Origin: Burkholderia sp. WP9 | GTDB taxonomy: Bacteria > Pseudomonadota > Gammaproteobacteria > Burkholderiales > Burkholderiaceae | DNA: 64,000 bases | Assembly (NCBI RefSeq): GCF_900104795.1 | Contig: NZ_FNTG01000002.1 | Coordinates: 1,240,001-1,304,000, forward strand | Reading direction: 5' to 3' | In this document: positions 28,858 to 38,193 of the stretch, in pieces | How positions within the stretch are numbered: position 1 is the stretch's first letter | Layout of the letters: every line of letters starts with the position of its first letter | Program-made: the position numbers and the translations under genes | The notes under the pieces: generated by a model | What the model was told of the DNA's origin: nothing | Seen by the model: only the letters and a program-made list of their open reading frames with translations | Databases searched by the model: none

Positions 28858-30048
28858 GAACCATCCTCCGAATTTAAGTGCGGCTATTTTGCATGATGCG
28901 GGCGAAAGCGCCCATCGAGAGCAACACTCGGTACATTCAGCCCAAGGGATCGCACCGAAGTCGGGGGGCGGTTCCGTGGCGTCAGCGGTCATTCATGGCC
29001 GAGAGGTGGGTGTCGCTTTATGGCCGACGACCAGTCGCACACAACAAGAGAGCTCATTCGCCTTAGCCCAAAAGTTCGACGATCATCACATCCGTGTCGT
29101 CATGCGCTATCAAATCCAGCTTCGCCTCATCCCGGACGGCTGCACTGTCGCGCGGAACGAGCTGGATAGATCCCACATCGAGCCGCCCGTGATCCGCAAC
29201 AAGATACGCCGAGCCGGGCATCGGCAACTCGTGCTTTATTGTGATGCCTTCGCGCAGCGTCGCGATACGCACGCGTGCGTCGGCATTGATGGGCAGCGCG
29301 CGCGGACGTCAGCCGTGCATCCGTGCATATACGCCGGCTTGTAAGCCGCTCGCAATTTGCTGAGGAACACGGTAAAGCATTGGTGCACCGACTGTTCCGG
29401 GCAACCCTGGCGATGGCGATACTGCGGGATAGCGTGAACTCAGCACGTTTTCCGCAGCGCAGTTTTTCCAAAACCACAAGATCGCAGGCCGGCGAAAAGT
29501 ACGCTCAACCGCGGCCATCACTCCAGGCCGAAACGATGGGTCGACAGTCCGATGCGGCCGCGCATTTCCCGCCGAAAGAGCACAACGGACCAAGGGTGCA
29601 CTATGGCCTCAGTCTGTTAATCAGGTCGATCGGTCCATTCGTGCCTGATTTCTTGCGCAACTATCCGTGCACCGGCAGGTTGCGCAGCACATGAACGACG
29701 GAAAGAAATCACGGGAACGTGGGCTAGCCATGGTGCTGCGCAAAGGGCGCTCGAAAGCCACATGCGGTCGATGGGGGCATCACAACATCGACCACGGCAA
29801 TGTCCGTGTAGAGGAACTCGATTAACTGCCGGAAAATCAACCAAACAATTTCCGGCGGGGCCGATTTAAGCGGTCAAACGAGCCGCTTCCCCGTCTCCTG
29901 TTACTCAAGTAACTTCCGGGATCGGCCACTTTGAAACCATAAAACTTCCGCCGTGCCGGAGAACGCCCGACCTGGCGATCAGCCTTATCGCCGTCGCCAT
30001 GCATCAGCGCATCCGAGCGCGCAGCGTCACTGCGCGCTTCGCCACGAA
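28858..30048. other. Gene-poor gap with one relic
   Basis: About 1.2 kb between the LysR gene and the aldehyde dehydrogenase. It contains a pirin-family fragment at 29063-29305 (minus). The rest shows only short frames with no recognised family, and is probably decayed coding DNA. The promoter of the LysR-dctA operon should be near 28860-28950. Confidence 0.4.
29063..29305 (-). pseudogene. Pirin-like (YhaK-type bicupin) C-terminal fragment
   Basis: The minus strand encodes LPINADARVRIATLREGITI, then AYLVADHGRLDVGSIQLVPR, DSAAVRDEAKL and ahead to IVELLG and stop. This pattern (INADARxxxxxLxxG, then AxLxVxxGxxxxxxxxLxxGDxAxxxDE, ending in LL-D/E-L) is the C-terminal cupin of YhaK-type pirins. 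The N-terminal, metal-bearing cupin is missing upstream, so it is a relic. Confidence 0.6.
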
Positions 30049-31506
30049 TCATGCGTAGTACCCAAGGATCGACTTTACCTCCATGTACTCTTCCATGCCT
30101 TCGATCCCGTACTCGCGTCCATTCCCAGACTGCTTGTACCCGCCGAACGGCGCCTGCGGATCCCATGCCGGGTAGTTCAGATGCACCTGGCCTGACTGGA
30201 TGCGAGCGGCGACCGCGTGCATGCGTTCCCTGTCCTTGCCCTGGATATGCGCGCCGAGGCCATACACCGTGTCGTTCGCGATGGCGATCGCTTCTTCGAC
30301 CGTATCGTAAGGAAGAATCGCGAGAACCGGCCCGAAGATCTCCTCCTGTGCAATGGTCATATCGGTGCGGACATCCGAGAAGATTGTCGGGCGCGCGTAA
30401 AAGCCTTTGCTGAATCCGACCGGTCGTCCGGTGCCGCCCACAATCAGCTTTGTTCCTTCGTCGATACCTGCCTCGATCATCCGCTGCACCCTGCCGAACT
30501 GCGCGCGATTGGCGAGCGGGCCGTGGGTCGTCGCTTCGGCGAACGGATTACCGACGATCATCTGTTCCGTCGCCGCGACCGCCAGCGTTTCGACCTCGGC
30601 CGCGATGCTGCGCGGCACGATCATGCGGGTCGGCGCGCTGCACGATTGCCCCATATTGCGGAATGCCGCTGCGACGCCAAGCGACACGGCACGCGGCAGA
30701 TCGGCATCCGGCAATACGATGTTGGGGGATTTGCCGCCAAGCTCCTGGGCCACGCGCTTGACAGTGGGCGCGGCTGCCTGGGCGACCAGCACACCCGCCC
30801 GCGTCGAACCTGTGATCGACACCATATCGACTTGCGGATGGGACGCGAGCGCCGCACCCACTTCAGGGCCCGTGCCGCTCACGAGGTTGAATACGCCAGC
30901 GGGAATGCCCGCGTCGGCGATGACCTCCGCAAACAGCAAGGCGCTCAGCGCAGACAACTCGCTGGGCTTCAGCACCACGGTACAGCCGGCTGCAAGCGCC
31001 GGTCCCACCTTGGCCGTGATCTGATAAATCGGCCAGTTCCACGGCGTGATGAGCGCGCACACGCCGATCGGCTCGCGCACGACCGCAGTCGTTCCCCGCT
31101 GGACGCGGAAAGGGTAACTTGCCAGATTATCCCGCGCGACACGGATATGTTCGGCCGCGAGCGGCACATGCGCGCCACGCGCGTAGTTGATCGGCGCGCC
31201 CATTTCCATCGTCAGCGCCTGGGCGAACAGTTCGGCACGCTCGATGATCAACGCATGAACGCGGTCCAGCAGCGCAGCGCGCTCCTTCGGTGACGTCACG
31301 GACCATCGCACGAACGCTTTGCGCGCGGCTTGCACGGCGCGGTCGACGTCACGTGCGTCGCCAAGTGGAATCTCGCAGAGCGTGTCTTCGGTAGACGGGC
31401 ACACGACCGCCGCATGCGCAACACCTGCGGGGGCAGTCCATTCGCCGTCGATAAAGAGCCGGTCCAGCCGGCCCGCTTGCTTCAGGTGAAGAACAGGTGA
31501 ATTCAT
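30049..31506 (-). CDS. NAD(P)-dependent aldehyde dehydrogenase
   Basis: Oxidises an aldehyde to the acid in the cytoplasm. The 485-residue length is standard. Motifs: ITPWNWPIYQITAKVGPALAAG (Asn near 170 for oxyanion), the general-base Glu in AQELGGKSPNIV, nucleophile Cys in RNMGQSCSAPTRM, and the EEIFGPVLAI and PFGGYKQSGNGRE blocks. The substrate is not clear; the closest pattern is the broad betaine/gamma-aminobutyraldehyde-type group. Next on the same strand upstream is a DadA-type amine oxidase (145 nt apart), whose aldehyde product it could oxidise. Confidence 0.92.
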   Translation of the reverse strand: MNSPVLHLKQAGRLDRLFIDGEWTAPAGVAHAAVVCPSTEDTLCEIPLGDARDVDRAVQAARKAFVRWSVTSPKERAALLDRVHALIIERAELFAQALTMEMGAPINYARGAHVPLAAEHIRVARDNLASYPFRVQRGTTAVVREPIGVCALITPWNWPIYQITAKVGPALAAGCTVVLKPSELSALSALLFAEVIADAGIPAGVFNLVSGTGPEVGAALASHPQVDMVSITGSTRAGVLVAQAAAPTVKRVAQELGGKSPNIVLPDADLPRAVSLGVAAAFRNMGQSCSAPTRMIVPRSIAAEVETLAVAATEQMIVGNPFAEATTHGPLANRAQFGRVQRMIEAGIDEGTKLIVGGTGRPVGFSKGFYARPTIFSDVRTDMTIAQEEIFGPVLAILPYDTVEEAIAIANDTVYGLGAHIQGKDRERMHAVAARIQSGQVHLNYPAWDPQAPFGGYKQSGNGREYGIEGMEEYMEVKSILGYYA

Positions 31507-31651
31507 TGCAACGTGTCCTTGAGTAGTACCGTGCGCTCACAAAAAGGCTAAAACCGCGGCTTAACGAGTTGGCAAGGGATGGCAGCCTGATTAACGTTCG
31601 TGGCTGCTGTCCGAGCCGGTTTACTCCGTCGGGCAGGTGATAAATCCGTTC

Positions 31652-32977
31652 TTAAAAGTCGGCGACCTCTCCCCACACCGACTCTTCGAATCGCCCCGGA
31701 CGATAGGGTTCGGGATCAACGATCGGCGGCGCGCCTGTGACCATATCCGCGACGAGATGACCGCACCCGGGCCCAATGCCGAAACCGTGGCCGCTCAGGC
31801 CAGCGGCCAGCACGAACCCCGGCAGTTCCTTCGCTTCGCCGATAGCGGGAACGCCGTCCGGTGTCATGTCAATGTAGCCTGCCCAGGATGCGGTGACCCG
31901 GCTCTCTCGGATCACCGGACACAGATCGATTGCCCGCTTGCGAATCTCCTTGAGCGTGGCTTCATCGACGCAGGGGTCCAGCACCCGCATCTTTTCCATG
32001 GGGCTCGGGCAGTCGAGTCGCCAGCGCCCGGCTCCTTCATGACCGGAGCGCACGCCTTCCAGATTACCCGGACTGAGGCTGCGCCAGCGGCGTCCGAACA
32101 TCGGCATGAAGTCCTTTGCGTAGCGGATCTTCTGCAGCGTGGGATCGAGCTTTGCCAATCCACTGATTGCGAGCGAATATTCTTCGTCACCGCGTCGCGT
32201 GACGGTAATGCCCGATGTGTGCAGCGCATCCGGCAACGTGCCCCGGCGCAGCGAAACCGACATGACAGAAGATCGAATGGTCGCCTGCGGCAGACGGATG
32301 CCCAGTTGCCGGCAAAACGTGGAAGCCCATGCGCCGCCGGACAGCACCGCGATCTTCGTGCGGATCGTGCCATGCTCAGTCACCACACCGCTGACCCGGC
32401 CGCCTTCGGTTTCGATCCCCCGCGCGGCGCAGTTCTGATGAACCGTTCCGCCCAGCCTCATGATGCTGCGAGCCACCGCCGGCGCAGCGTTGGCCGGATC
32501 GGCGGTGCCGTCGGTCGGCGCGAACACGCCGCCTTTCCAGTTGCGTCCGGTCGCAGCAGCCCGTTCGGTTGCCAGTTTACTGCCGAGCACCTCCGTCCTG
32601 ACACCCGCCGTGCGTGCGAATTCGCACCAGCGCGTCCAGGTGGCGAGTTCGCTGTCATCGTTGCTCAGATACAGCAGGCCGCTGCGGCGAAAACCGGTGG
32701 TCTCACCAGACTCGGCTTCAAACTGCTCCCATAGCCGCAGGCTTTCGGTCGCAATCGGCAATTCGCGCGCATCGCGGTTTTGTTGACGGCACCAGCCCCA
32801 GTTCCGGCTGGACTGCTCGCCCCCGACTATGCCTTTTTCGATGAGCGAAACCTTCACGCCCCGCTTCGCCAGAAACCATGCTGTGAATACACCGACGATG
32901 CCCGCACCGATCACGACAACATCAGCGCTGTCGGGCAAGCTCGGGGTGGTATCGACGCGGGTCAACGGTACGCGCAT
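31652..32977 (-). CDS. DadA-type FAD-dependent amine/amino-acid oxidoreductase, copy 1
   Basis: A 441-residue flavoprotein of the D-amino-acid-oxidase (DAO) superfamily. The FAD-binding motif GAGIVG is at 24-29 and the SSRNWGWCRQQNRDARELP segment follows the ADP site; the C-terminal FAD contact is in LAAGLSGHGFGIGPGCGHLVADM. It likely oxidises an amine or N-substituted amino acid to an imine. AGGAAGGAG precedes the ATG. A paralogue of identical length is at 36102-37427. Nearby RidA, which hydrolyses reactive imines, and an aldehyde dehydrogenase fit an amine-degradation pathway. A short direct repeat lies just upstream. Confidence 0.88.
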   Translation of the reverse strand: MRVPLTRVDTTPSLPDSADVVVIGAGIVGVFTAWFLAKRGVKVSLIEKGIVGGEQSSRNWGWCRQQNRDARELPIATESLRLWEQFEAESGETTGFRRSGLLYLSNDDSELATWTRWCEFARTAGVRTEVLGSKLATERAAATGRNWKGGVFAPTDGTADPANAAPAVARSIMRLGGTVHQNCAARGIETEGGRVSGVVTEHGTIRTKIAVLSGGAWASTFCRQLGIRLPQATIRSSVMSVSLRRGTLPDALHTSGITVTRRGDEEYSLAISGLAKLDPTLQKIRYAKDFMPMFGRRWRSLSPGNLEGVRSGHEGAGRWRLDCPSPMEKMRVLDPCVDEATLKEIRKRAIDLCPVIRESRVTASWAGYIDMTPDGVPAIGEAKELPGFVLAAGLSGHGFGIGPGCGHLVADMVTGAPPIVDPEPYRPGRFEESVWGEVADF

Positions 32978-32998
32978 CTGCTAGAGCTCCTTCCTGAG

Positions 32999-33023
32999 TC
33001 GTATATTCGGTGAATCGTATATT
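32999..33023 (-). promoter_or_regulatory. Direct repeat upstream of DAO copy 1
   Basis: TCGTATATT occurs at 32999-33007 and again at 33015-33023 in the same orientation, a 16-bp period, 22 bp before the oxidase start on the minus strand. Spacing of about one and a half helical turns and AT-rich content suggest an operator or promoter element. The cognate regulator is unknown. Confidence 0.45.
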
Positions 33024-33244
33024 GGCGAGTGTCGAACACCACAAAGCTCAGGTTGTCGAATGTTGAATTGCTGGTCGCTAAAGCAGACTTAACGGTCAGC
33101 GGCGCGAGGCGGCAAGCGGGCTCATCTGCCAAGCATGTGCGTTCGCAATCGAGCCGCTTATCGAGCCAGCCAGGTGGCTGCATGCCGGGGTTGCTATCCA
33201 TTCCCAGCGCAGGCTCGTGCTACGCCAAGCTGTTGCGGCGAGGC

Positions 33245-34147
33245 CTAGAACATCGCCTGACTAATGAGGCCATACAGTCGCCATACCGGATCGGGCTCAC
33301 CTGTATGCATGTCAGCAGGCGCATTGCGGACCATCTTCACGACGGTATCCACCCGCTTCAATCCCTGTCCGATCAGCCAGTCGGGCAGACTCGTTCCCGA
33401 GGGGACATCGACACGAACGAACTCGCCTGCGCGACCCGCCAGCCAGTAGCCGATCAGCGCTTTCGCCCGAAGGTCGTCGTGAGAACGGAGTGCGAGCACA
33501 GGACCAATCACGTAGCCCCGGCCAAAACGACGGAGCACCGAGAATCCGGTAATTTCGCCGTCGCATTCGAGCACCACGCTTTCCCCGAGCTTCAGCAATG
33601 CGGACATCATCGCGTCGCGCTGCAGCCCGCAAGCACGCGAACACAGTTCAATGAGAGCGGGGTAGTCGGCAGGAGTCGCCGCCCGCAATCTTTCGCCGTC
33701 GGGCAACGCAAGCGGCGAAGTCTCGCCGACGTACGCTTGAAACTGGTCCAGCGACCCACACACGTCAAACCCCAGCTTTTCGTAGAGCGGCTGACCGGCT
33801 GGCGTCGCATGCAGGAAAGTGATGCGTGGCCCGAGTTCTTCGAGCAGCATTTCCATCAGCCTGCGGCCAATGCCACGCCCCTGATGCTCGGAAGACACAA
33901 TCACGAGACCAAGAGACGCGCGGTCGATTCCGAATTTCCAGCACAGCGCAGTGCCAATCACGGCACCGTTTTCTTCCGCGACGAAGCCCGTACCCTCGTC
34001 AGCGGCAAATTGCCAGTCCTCCGGCCGATGCGGCCAACTGACTGCCATAGACAGGCCATGAGCCGCCGGTATATCAGTCGAAGTAAATCTCCGATAGCGA
34101 AGATTTGTCGTTGGCGATGAAGCGCTCATAAGAGAATCCAGTTTCAT
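33245..34147 (-). CDS. GNAT-family N-acetyltransferase with C-terminal extension
   Basis: A 300-residue protein. Residues about 15-140 form a GNAT acetyl-CoA-binding domain (LGLVIVSSEHQGRGIGRRLMEMLLEELG, with the Q-x-x-G-x-G pyrophosphate loop, and PLYEKLGF). The remaining 150 residues resemble the second acetyltransferase-like domain found in two-domain GNAT proteins (Acetyltransf_18 type). Substrate unknown; the neighbours suggest an amine or amino acid. It is followed upstream on the same strand by RidA (53 nt apart). An in-frame ATG at residue 7 is an alternative start. Confidence 0.82.
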   Translation of the reverse strand: MKLDSLMSASSPTTNLRYRRFTSTDIPAAHGLSMAVSWPHRPEDWQFAADEGTGFVAEENGAVIGTALCWKFGIDRASLGLVIVSSEHQGRGIGRRLMEMLLEELGPRITFLHATPAGQPLYEKLGFDVCGSLDQFQAYVGETSPLALPDGERLRAATPADYPALIELCSRACGLQRDAMMSALLKLGESVVLECDGEITGFSVLRRFGRGYVIGPVLALRSHDDLRAKALIGYWLAGRAGEFVRVDVPSGTSLPDWLIGQGLKRVDTVVKMVRNAPADMHTGEPDPVWRLYGLISQAMF

Positions 34148-34200
34148 TAGGTTGCCTTAAGACATGCCCTGACCCACTACCGTGCCGATCCGAATCCACG

Positions 34201-34614
34201 CTATATCAATGCGACCGCTTCGATCTCGATCTTCAGATCGAAGTGAAGCGCCGGAACCGGTACGACGGCGCGAGCGGGTTTCGCGTCGCCGGCCCAGCGC
34301 GCATAGATGGCGTTAAAGCTCGGCCAATGCTCGACATCGACGATATAAACACGGACCTGAGCTAGTTTCGACACGTCGCTGCCCGCACCGACAAGCGCCG
34401 CCTCAAGATTTGCCAATGCCTGCTCTGCCTGGTCTTCGAAAGGACGATCCGCGAGCTTTCTGCCGTTCAGATCGATCGGTAGTTGACCCGACACGAAAAT
34501 CAGGCCATTTGCGATCGCAACGTGACTGTAATGCCCGCCCGGCATCGCCAGTCCGGCGGGATTCATCGTCTGGGGGAAGTGGGCACCGTGTTCCTGTTGA
34601 TCCATGAAGGCCAC
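34201..34614 (-). CDS. RidA/YjgF-family imine deaminase
   Basis: A 137-residue protein of the RidA family, which hydrolyses reactive enamines and imines made by PLP or flavin enzymes. Core features: FVSGQLPIDLNGR, EQALANLEAALVGAGSD, the catalytic Arg region VRVYIVDVEHWPSFNAIY, PARAVVPVPAL, and the closing EIEAVALI. The N-terminus (about 12 residues) is slightly longer than usual. It is first in a minus-strand run with GNAT and lies near the DAO oxidases, whose imine products it could process. Divergent from the LysR gene at 34807. Confidence 0.92.
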   Translation of the reverse strand: MAFMDQQEHGAHFPQTMNPAGLAMPGGHYSHVAIANGLIFVSGQLPIDLNGRKLADRPFEDQAEQALANLEAALVGAGSDVSKLAQVRVYIVDVEHWPSFNAIYARWAGDAKPARAVVPVPALHFDLKIEIEAVALI

Positions 34615-34778
34615 TCAAGTTTGAAAAGGCTCGCCCCTCACACCTCAGTGAAGTAGACGCGCGAGCCGGGTCACGTTTGCCCGACGGGCGACGCCGCCGG
34701 CATGTTCGCGAGTTCATCGCTAAACCCAAGTCCATACGCAGCACTATAGAAAGAAAACTTTTTGTCGTGTTTAATATC

Positions 34779-34792
34779 CGATGAACTCATCG
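34779..34792. promoter_or_regulatory. Short palindrome in RidA-LysR divergent promoter
   Basis: CGATGA, a 2-nt centre and its exact complement TCATCG lie 14 nt before the LysR start, in the AT-rich part of the 192-bp divergent gap. Position suits autoregulation by the LysR protein, but the repeat is short and lacks a full T-N11-A box. Confidence 0.35.
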
Positions 34793-34806
34793 TTAAAGGC
34801 TGTTTA

Positions 34807-35727
34807 ATGATCGAACTGGAAGACATGCGCCTGTTCCGCGCGCTCGGCGTGGCACACTCGCTTGCTGCAGCCGCCAGGCTACTGGATCTCACGCCTCCCG
34901 CTGTCACGGTGCGTCTTCAGCGCATCGAAGAGCGTATGGGAGTTCGTCTGGCCACACGCGCCGCCAGAGGCATTTCGCTGACGAACGAAGGCCAGCGGCT
35001 CGTCCAGGAAGCGATAGAAATCCTGGAGCGGATCGAGTCCATTCCTTCGCGCGTCTCCAGTGAGTCGGCTGGTGTAAGCGGTCATTTGCGCGTAGTCGCG
35101 CCGTTTGGTTTTGGCCGCGCGCACGTGGCGCCGCTGGTTCGCGATCTGCATCGCGCACACCCGAATCTCGCTATTTCGCTCATCCTGTCCGATAGCCCCC
35201 TCACGGCAGCGGCTGGTGCCGACGCGGTCGTGTCCATCGGCAACATTAAGGGATCGTCCTGGATAGGACACTATCTCGCCCCAAACGACCGCTTCCTGTG
35301 CGCGAGCCCGGCCCTTGCGCGTCGCCTGTCGAAACTGGAGCATCCATCCGAACTCACGCAATACGAATTCCTGACGTTGCGCGAAAACGATGAAGACGTT
35401 ACGCGCCTGCGTTTCACCCGGCCGAATGGCACGGGCAAACGCGGAGACCAGGCCGTCACGATTCGGCTAGCCGGCGCTTTGTCGTCGAATGACGGTACGG
35501 TCGTTAGCGACTGGGCGGTCGACGGCCTCGGCATTGTCGAACGATCCGAATGGGACGCCGCGCGGCTGATCGCAGCGGGAAAGCTGAAGCGCGTACTACC
35601 GGCATGGCGCCTCGAACCGGCGCCGGTGATGGCCCTGGTGCCCACGCGTCATGGCCTGACGATCCGCCAGCGTGCGTTTCTCGAGGCCGCGAAGCGAGCC
35701 TTCGACCCAGTACCCTGGCGTGCCTGA
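34807..35727 (+). CDS. LysR-family transcriptional regulator
   Basis: A 306-residue LysR protein with the N-terminal winged helix (MRLFRALGVAHSLAAAARLL, then DLTPPAVTVRLQRIEERMGV) and an effector domain beginning near residue 90 (GHLRVVAPFGFGRAHVAPLV). It resembles the DmlR/GcvA-like branch. ATG 34807 has AAAGG 8 nt upstream. Transcribed divergently from RidA-GNAT, so it probably controls that operon and perhaps the DAO and aldehyde dehydrogenase genes. Confidence 0.88.
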   Translation: MIELEDMRLFRALGVAHSLAAAARLLDLTPPAVTVRLQRIEERMGVRLATRAARGISLTNEGQRLVQEAIEILERIESIPSRVSSESAGVSGHLRVVAPFGFGRAHVAPLVRDLHRAHPNLAISLILSDSPLTAAAGADAVVSIGNIKGSSWIGHYLAPNDRFLCASPALARRLSKLEHPSELTQYEFLTLRENDEDVTRLRFTRPNGTGKRGDQAVTIRLAGALSSNDGTVVSDWAVDGLGIVERSEWDAARLIAAGKLKRVLPAWRLEPAPVMALVPTRHGLTIRQRAFLEAAKRAFDPVPWRA

Positions 35728-35871
35728 CGTGATATTCATTGGGGCTTAACGGTCGGTTTATCCTTCGTTAAACACAAGGGAGCACGAAACTCCTACCGTG
35801 GCGGCACTTTCCTCACGGCGCCATGCTGATGCCGGGGGACCACTTGCGCAAACAATCGCAAGGAGTCGCAG

Positions 35872-36105
35872 ATGGAATTGCAGTCGCTGAACACACCCGC
35901 AGCATTGATCGATGTAGAGCGGTCACAGCGGCGTGACGCTGGCCGACGCGCACGCGACGCGCATCGCGCCGTTGATCGTCGGCGCACCAATACCGCACGA
36001 ACTGCCTGCATTTTCCGGCGACGTGGTCGTCTCCTCGGCAGGGCTTGCCGGGTTGATTTGCTGAGCTGGAGTTCGACTCTCCAACGCAGTCGGGTTGCGA
36101 CCTAG
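35872..36105 (+). pseudogene. Possible D-threonine-aldolase-like (alanine-racemase fold) N-terminal relic
   Basis: AAGGAG precedes an ATG whose product begins MELQSLNTPAALIDVERSQR, the typical start of D-threonine aldolase/D-serine dehydratase-type PLP enzymes (LxTPxLLxDxxRxxxN). After about 20 residues the sequence becomes Arg-rich. In another frame a 43-codon stretch beginning SGVTLADAHATRIAPLIV runs to a stop at 36063, suggesting fused or frame-broken remains. The PLP lysine (HVKTHK) is not found. Confidence 0.35.
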
Positions 36106-37427
36106 AAATCAGCAACCTTGCCCCATGCGGAGTCGCTGAATCGGCTGGGCCGATACGGTGTGGGATCCACGATAGGTTCGGCCCCGGTGGCGAGGTCCGC
36201 GATCAGGTGGCCTGCGCCGGGGCCGATGCCGAAACCGTGTCCGGAAAAGCCTGCTGCCAGAATCAATCCCGGCATACCAGGCATTTCGCCAACACCGGGA
36301 ACACCATCCGGCGTGCTGTCGACGAAGCCGGCCCACGCGTGGGTGATCTCTGCCTGGCCGAGTTCGGGCAGTAGTTCGACGGCGCGGCGGTGGGTCTCCT
36401 CAATGGTCGGCAGATCCGGCTTCGGATCGAGAATGCGCACCCGCTCCATAGGTGTCGGCGCGTCGAGCCGCCAACGCTTCAGCGTTTCGTGCCCACCGCG
36501 AATGCCCTCCAGACCACCGGGAAGAAGGCTGCGCCAGCGCCTGGCGAACATCGGTACGAATTGTGGGGCGAATCGTATGAACTGCGGCGTGACGTCTACG
36601 CGTGCGCGGCCGCTGATGGCCAGCGCATAGCGTCCATCGTTGCGGCGTGTGATGGACACGCCCGAGGTGAACAAGGCATCGGGCAACCGATGTCCTACAG
36701 GAGACACGCTAAGGATGGATTGGCGGATCGAGGCTTGGGGAAAACGGATACCAAGCTGGCGGCAGAACGAAGATGCCCAGGCGCCACCCGCCAGGATCGC
36801 CGTTCTGGTCTTGATGACCCCCGCTTCCGTGACGACGCCGCTGACCCGCCCGCCTTCCAATTCAACGCCGCGGGCCGCGCAGTGCTGGTGGACGCTGCCA
36901 CCGAGCTTCATGAGCGCAGTGGCCACTGCCGGTGCGGCCTTGGCAGGATCAGCGGTGCCATCGCTGGGCGAGAAGACGCCGCCTTTCCAGGCGCGGCCGG
37001 TCGCCTGCCCCCGCTGGCCGGCTTGCCGACTATCGAGCATGTAGGTTGTCACCCCGGCGGTCTTCGCAAAGTCGCCCCAACTGGACCAGCGAGACAGCTC
37101 GGCCTCGTCGTTACTGAGATACAACAGCCCGCAGCGATGAAAGCCGGTGTCTTCACCGGTTTCAGCGGCAAATCGTTCCCACAGATCAAGGCTTTTGCTC
37201 GCCATCGGCAATTCGCGAGCGTCGCGGTTCTGCTGCCGGCACCAGCCCCAATTGCGGCTCGACTGTTCGGCGCCGATCCGTCCCTTCTCGACGAGCGCGA
37301 CTGAAAACCCGCGCCGGGCCAAGTAGTAGGCGGCAAAGACGCCGATGATGCCACCGCCGATCACGACCACGTCGGCCGCGGCCGGCAACGTGGGCGAAGT
37401 CTGGATGTGGTTCAGCGGAGGAGACAT
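36102..37427 (-). CDS. DadA-type FAD-dependent amine/amino-acid oxidoreductase, copy 2
   Basis: A 441-residue paralogue of the gene at 31652-32977, same length and co-linear throughout. FAD motif GGGIIG is at 24-29, the shared SSRNWGWCRQQNRDARELP follows, and the C-terminus has FSGHGFGIGPGAGHLIADL. Family chemistry is oxidation of an amine or amino acid to an imine. The start is ATG 37427, 2 nt after the stop of the bicupin gene, which makes the two co-translated; the SD is weak, consistent with coupling. Differences between the copies lie mainly in the substrate-side region, so they may have different substrates. Confidence 0.88.
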   Translation of the reverse strand: MSPPLNHIQTSPTLPAAADVVVIGGGIIGVFAAYYLARRGFSVALVEKGRIGAEQSSRNWGWCRQQNRDARELPMASKSLDLWERFAAETGEDTGFHRCGLLYLSNDEAELSRWSSWGDFAKTAGVTTYMLDSRQAGQRGQATGRAWKGGVFSPSDGTADPAKAAPAVATALMKLGGSVHQHCAARGVELEGGRVSGVVTEAGVIKTRTAILAGGAWASSFCRQLGIRFPQASIRQSILSVSPVGHRLPDALFTSGVSITRRNDGRYALAISGRARVDVTPQFIRFAPQFVPMFARRWRSLLPGGLEGIRGGHETLKRWRLDAPTPMERVRILDPKPDLPTIEETHRRAVELLPELGQAEITHAWAGFVDSTPDGVPGVGEMPGMPGLILAAGFSGHGFGIGPGAGHLIADLATGAEPIVDPTPYRPSRFSDSAWGKVADF

Positions 37428-37429
37428 GA

Positions 37430-38164
37430 TCAATCTCGCTCGATTGAAGTCTGGACGCTTTGAACAACGTAAAACTTCGCCACCCGTTCACTGCTTTCCC
37501 ACCCGATCGGTGCGCCCCGGGGCACGAAAAGCGCGTCGCCGGCGCCTAGCGACAGCACGCTGCCATCAGCCGCCGCGAACCGCACGCTGCCGGCCAGCAG
37601 TTGCATGAACTCGTTCACGCGATGCGGGCGAACAACCCGGTGATAAGGCGTCGAATCCCACGTGCCCGCGAGGTACTCCGCGCCGTCGTCGGTAAAGACG
37701 TTGTCGCTTCGGCATTGCGGCGCCGGGCCCAGCAGCACCTCCGCCGGTAGCGAAGCGGACGGTCTGAAGTTGGCGTCGGCACGCAGGGGGATAAGTCCGC
37801 GCTTTGTCGGTTTCTCGCAGGCAGCCGCACAGAACACGAACCGCACGCGGGATTCGGCGAGGACGCGAAGCGCCGTACCGGCCCCGATGACAGCACCCGC
37901 TTGCGGACCGAGCATTAACGGCGCCTCACCGGCCGCTTGCAGAGTGAGCTGTCCTTCCACCACGACGATGGTTTCAATGTGGGGAAAGCTCGCGACGTTG
38001 AGCTCACCAATAAAGCTGGCCCGACCCGCGACCATCGAGTCCGGTCCTTCCCACGCGATTTCGCGATGTCGTGCAAAGGGGTCGTCCTTGCCGAACGCCG
38101 CCCTGCGGAACGAGGTTGACAGAGGTGCGCCGTCGGCGCGATGCAGCACGAGGGCCACGGTCAT
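37430..38164 (-). CDS. Bicupin protein (DUF861-type), copy 1
   Basis: A 244-residue protein with two cupin folds. The N-terminal half has FPHIETIVVVEGQLTLQAAG; the C-terminal half has RPHRVNEFMQLLAGSVRFAA and GAGDALFVPRGAPIGWESSERVAKFYVV, the DUF861 pattern shared with ureidoglycine aminohydrolase-type cupins. CAGGAG lies before ATG 38164. It is 2 nt upstream of DAO copy 2. A paralogue is at 51907-52659. Enzymatic role unknown; it might handle an unstable product of the oxidase or act as a sensor. Metal ligands (His in RPHR, Glu in NEF) appear to be present. Confidence 0.8.
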   Translation of the reverse strand: MTVALVLHRADGAPLSTSFRRAAFGKDDPFARHREIAWEGPDSMVAGRASFIGELNVASFPHIETIVVVEGQLTLQAAGEAPLMLGPQAGAVIGAGTALRVLAESRVRFVFCAAACEKPTKRGLIPLRADANFRPSASLPAEVLLGPAPQCRSDNVFTDDGAEYLAGTWDSTPYHRVVRPHRVNEFMQLLAGSVRFAAADGSVLSLGAGDALFVPRGAPIGWESSERVAKFYVVQSVQTSIERD

Positions 38165-38193
38165 TTTTTGCTCCTGCGCATAGCGCGATGATT

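Noticed and set aside
29595..29850. Possible coding remains (minus-strand IEFLYTDIAVVDVVMPPSTA)
   Set aside because: The stretch looks protein-like but I could not connect it with a family, and no start or neighbouring segment supports it.
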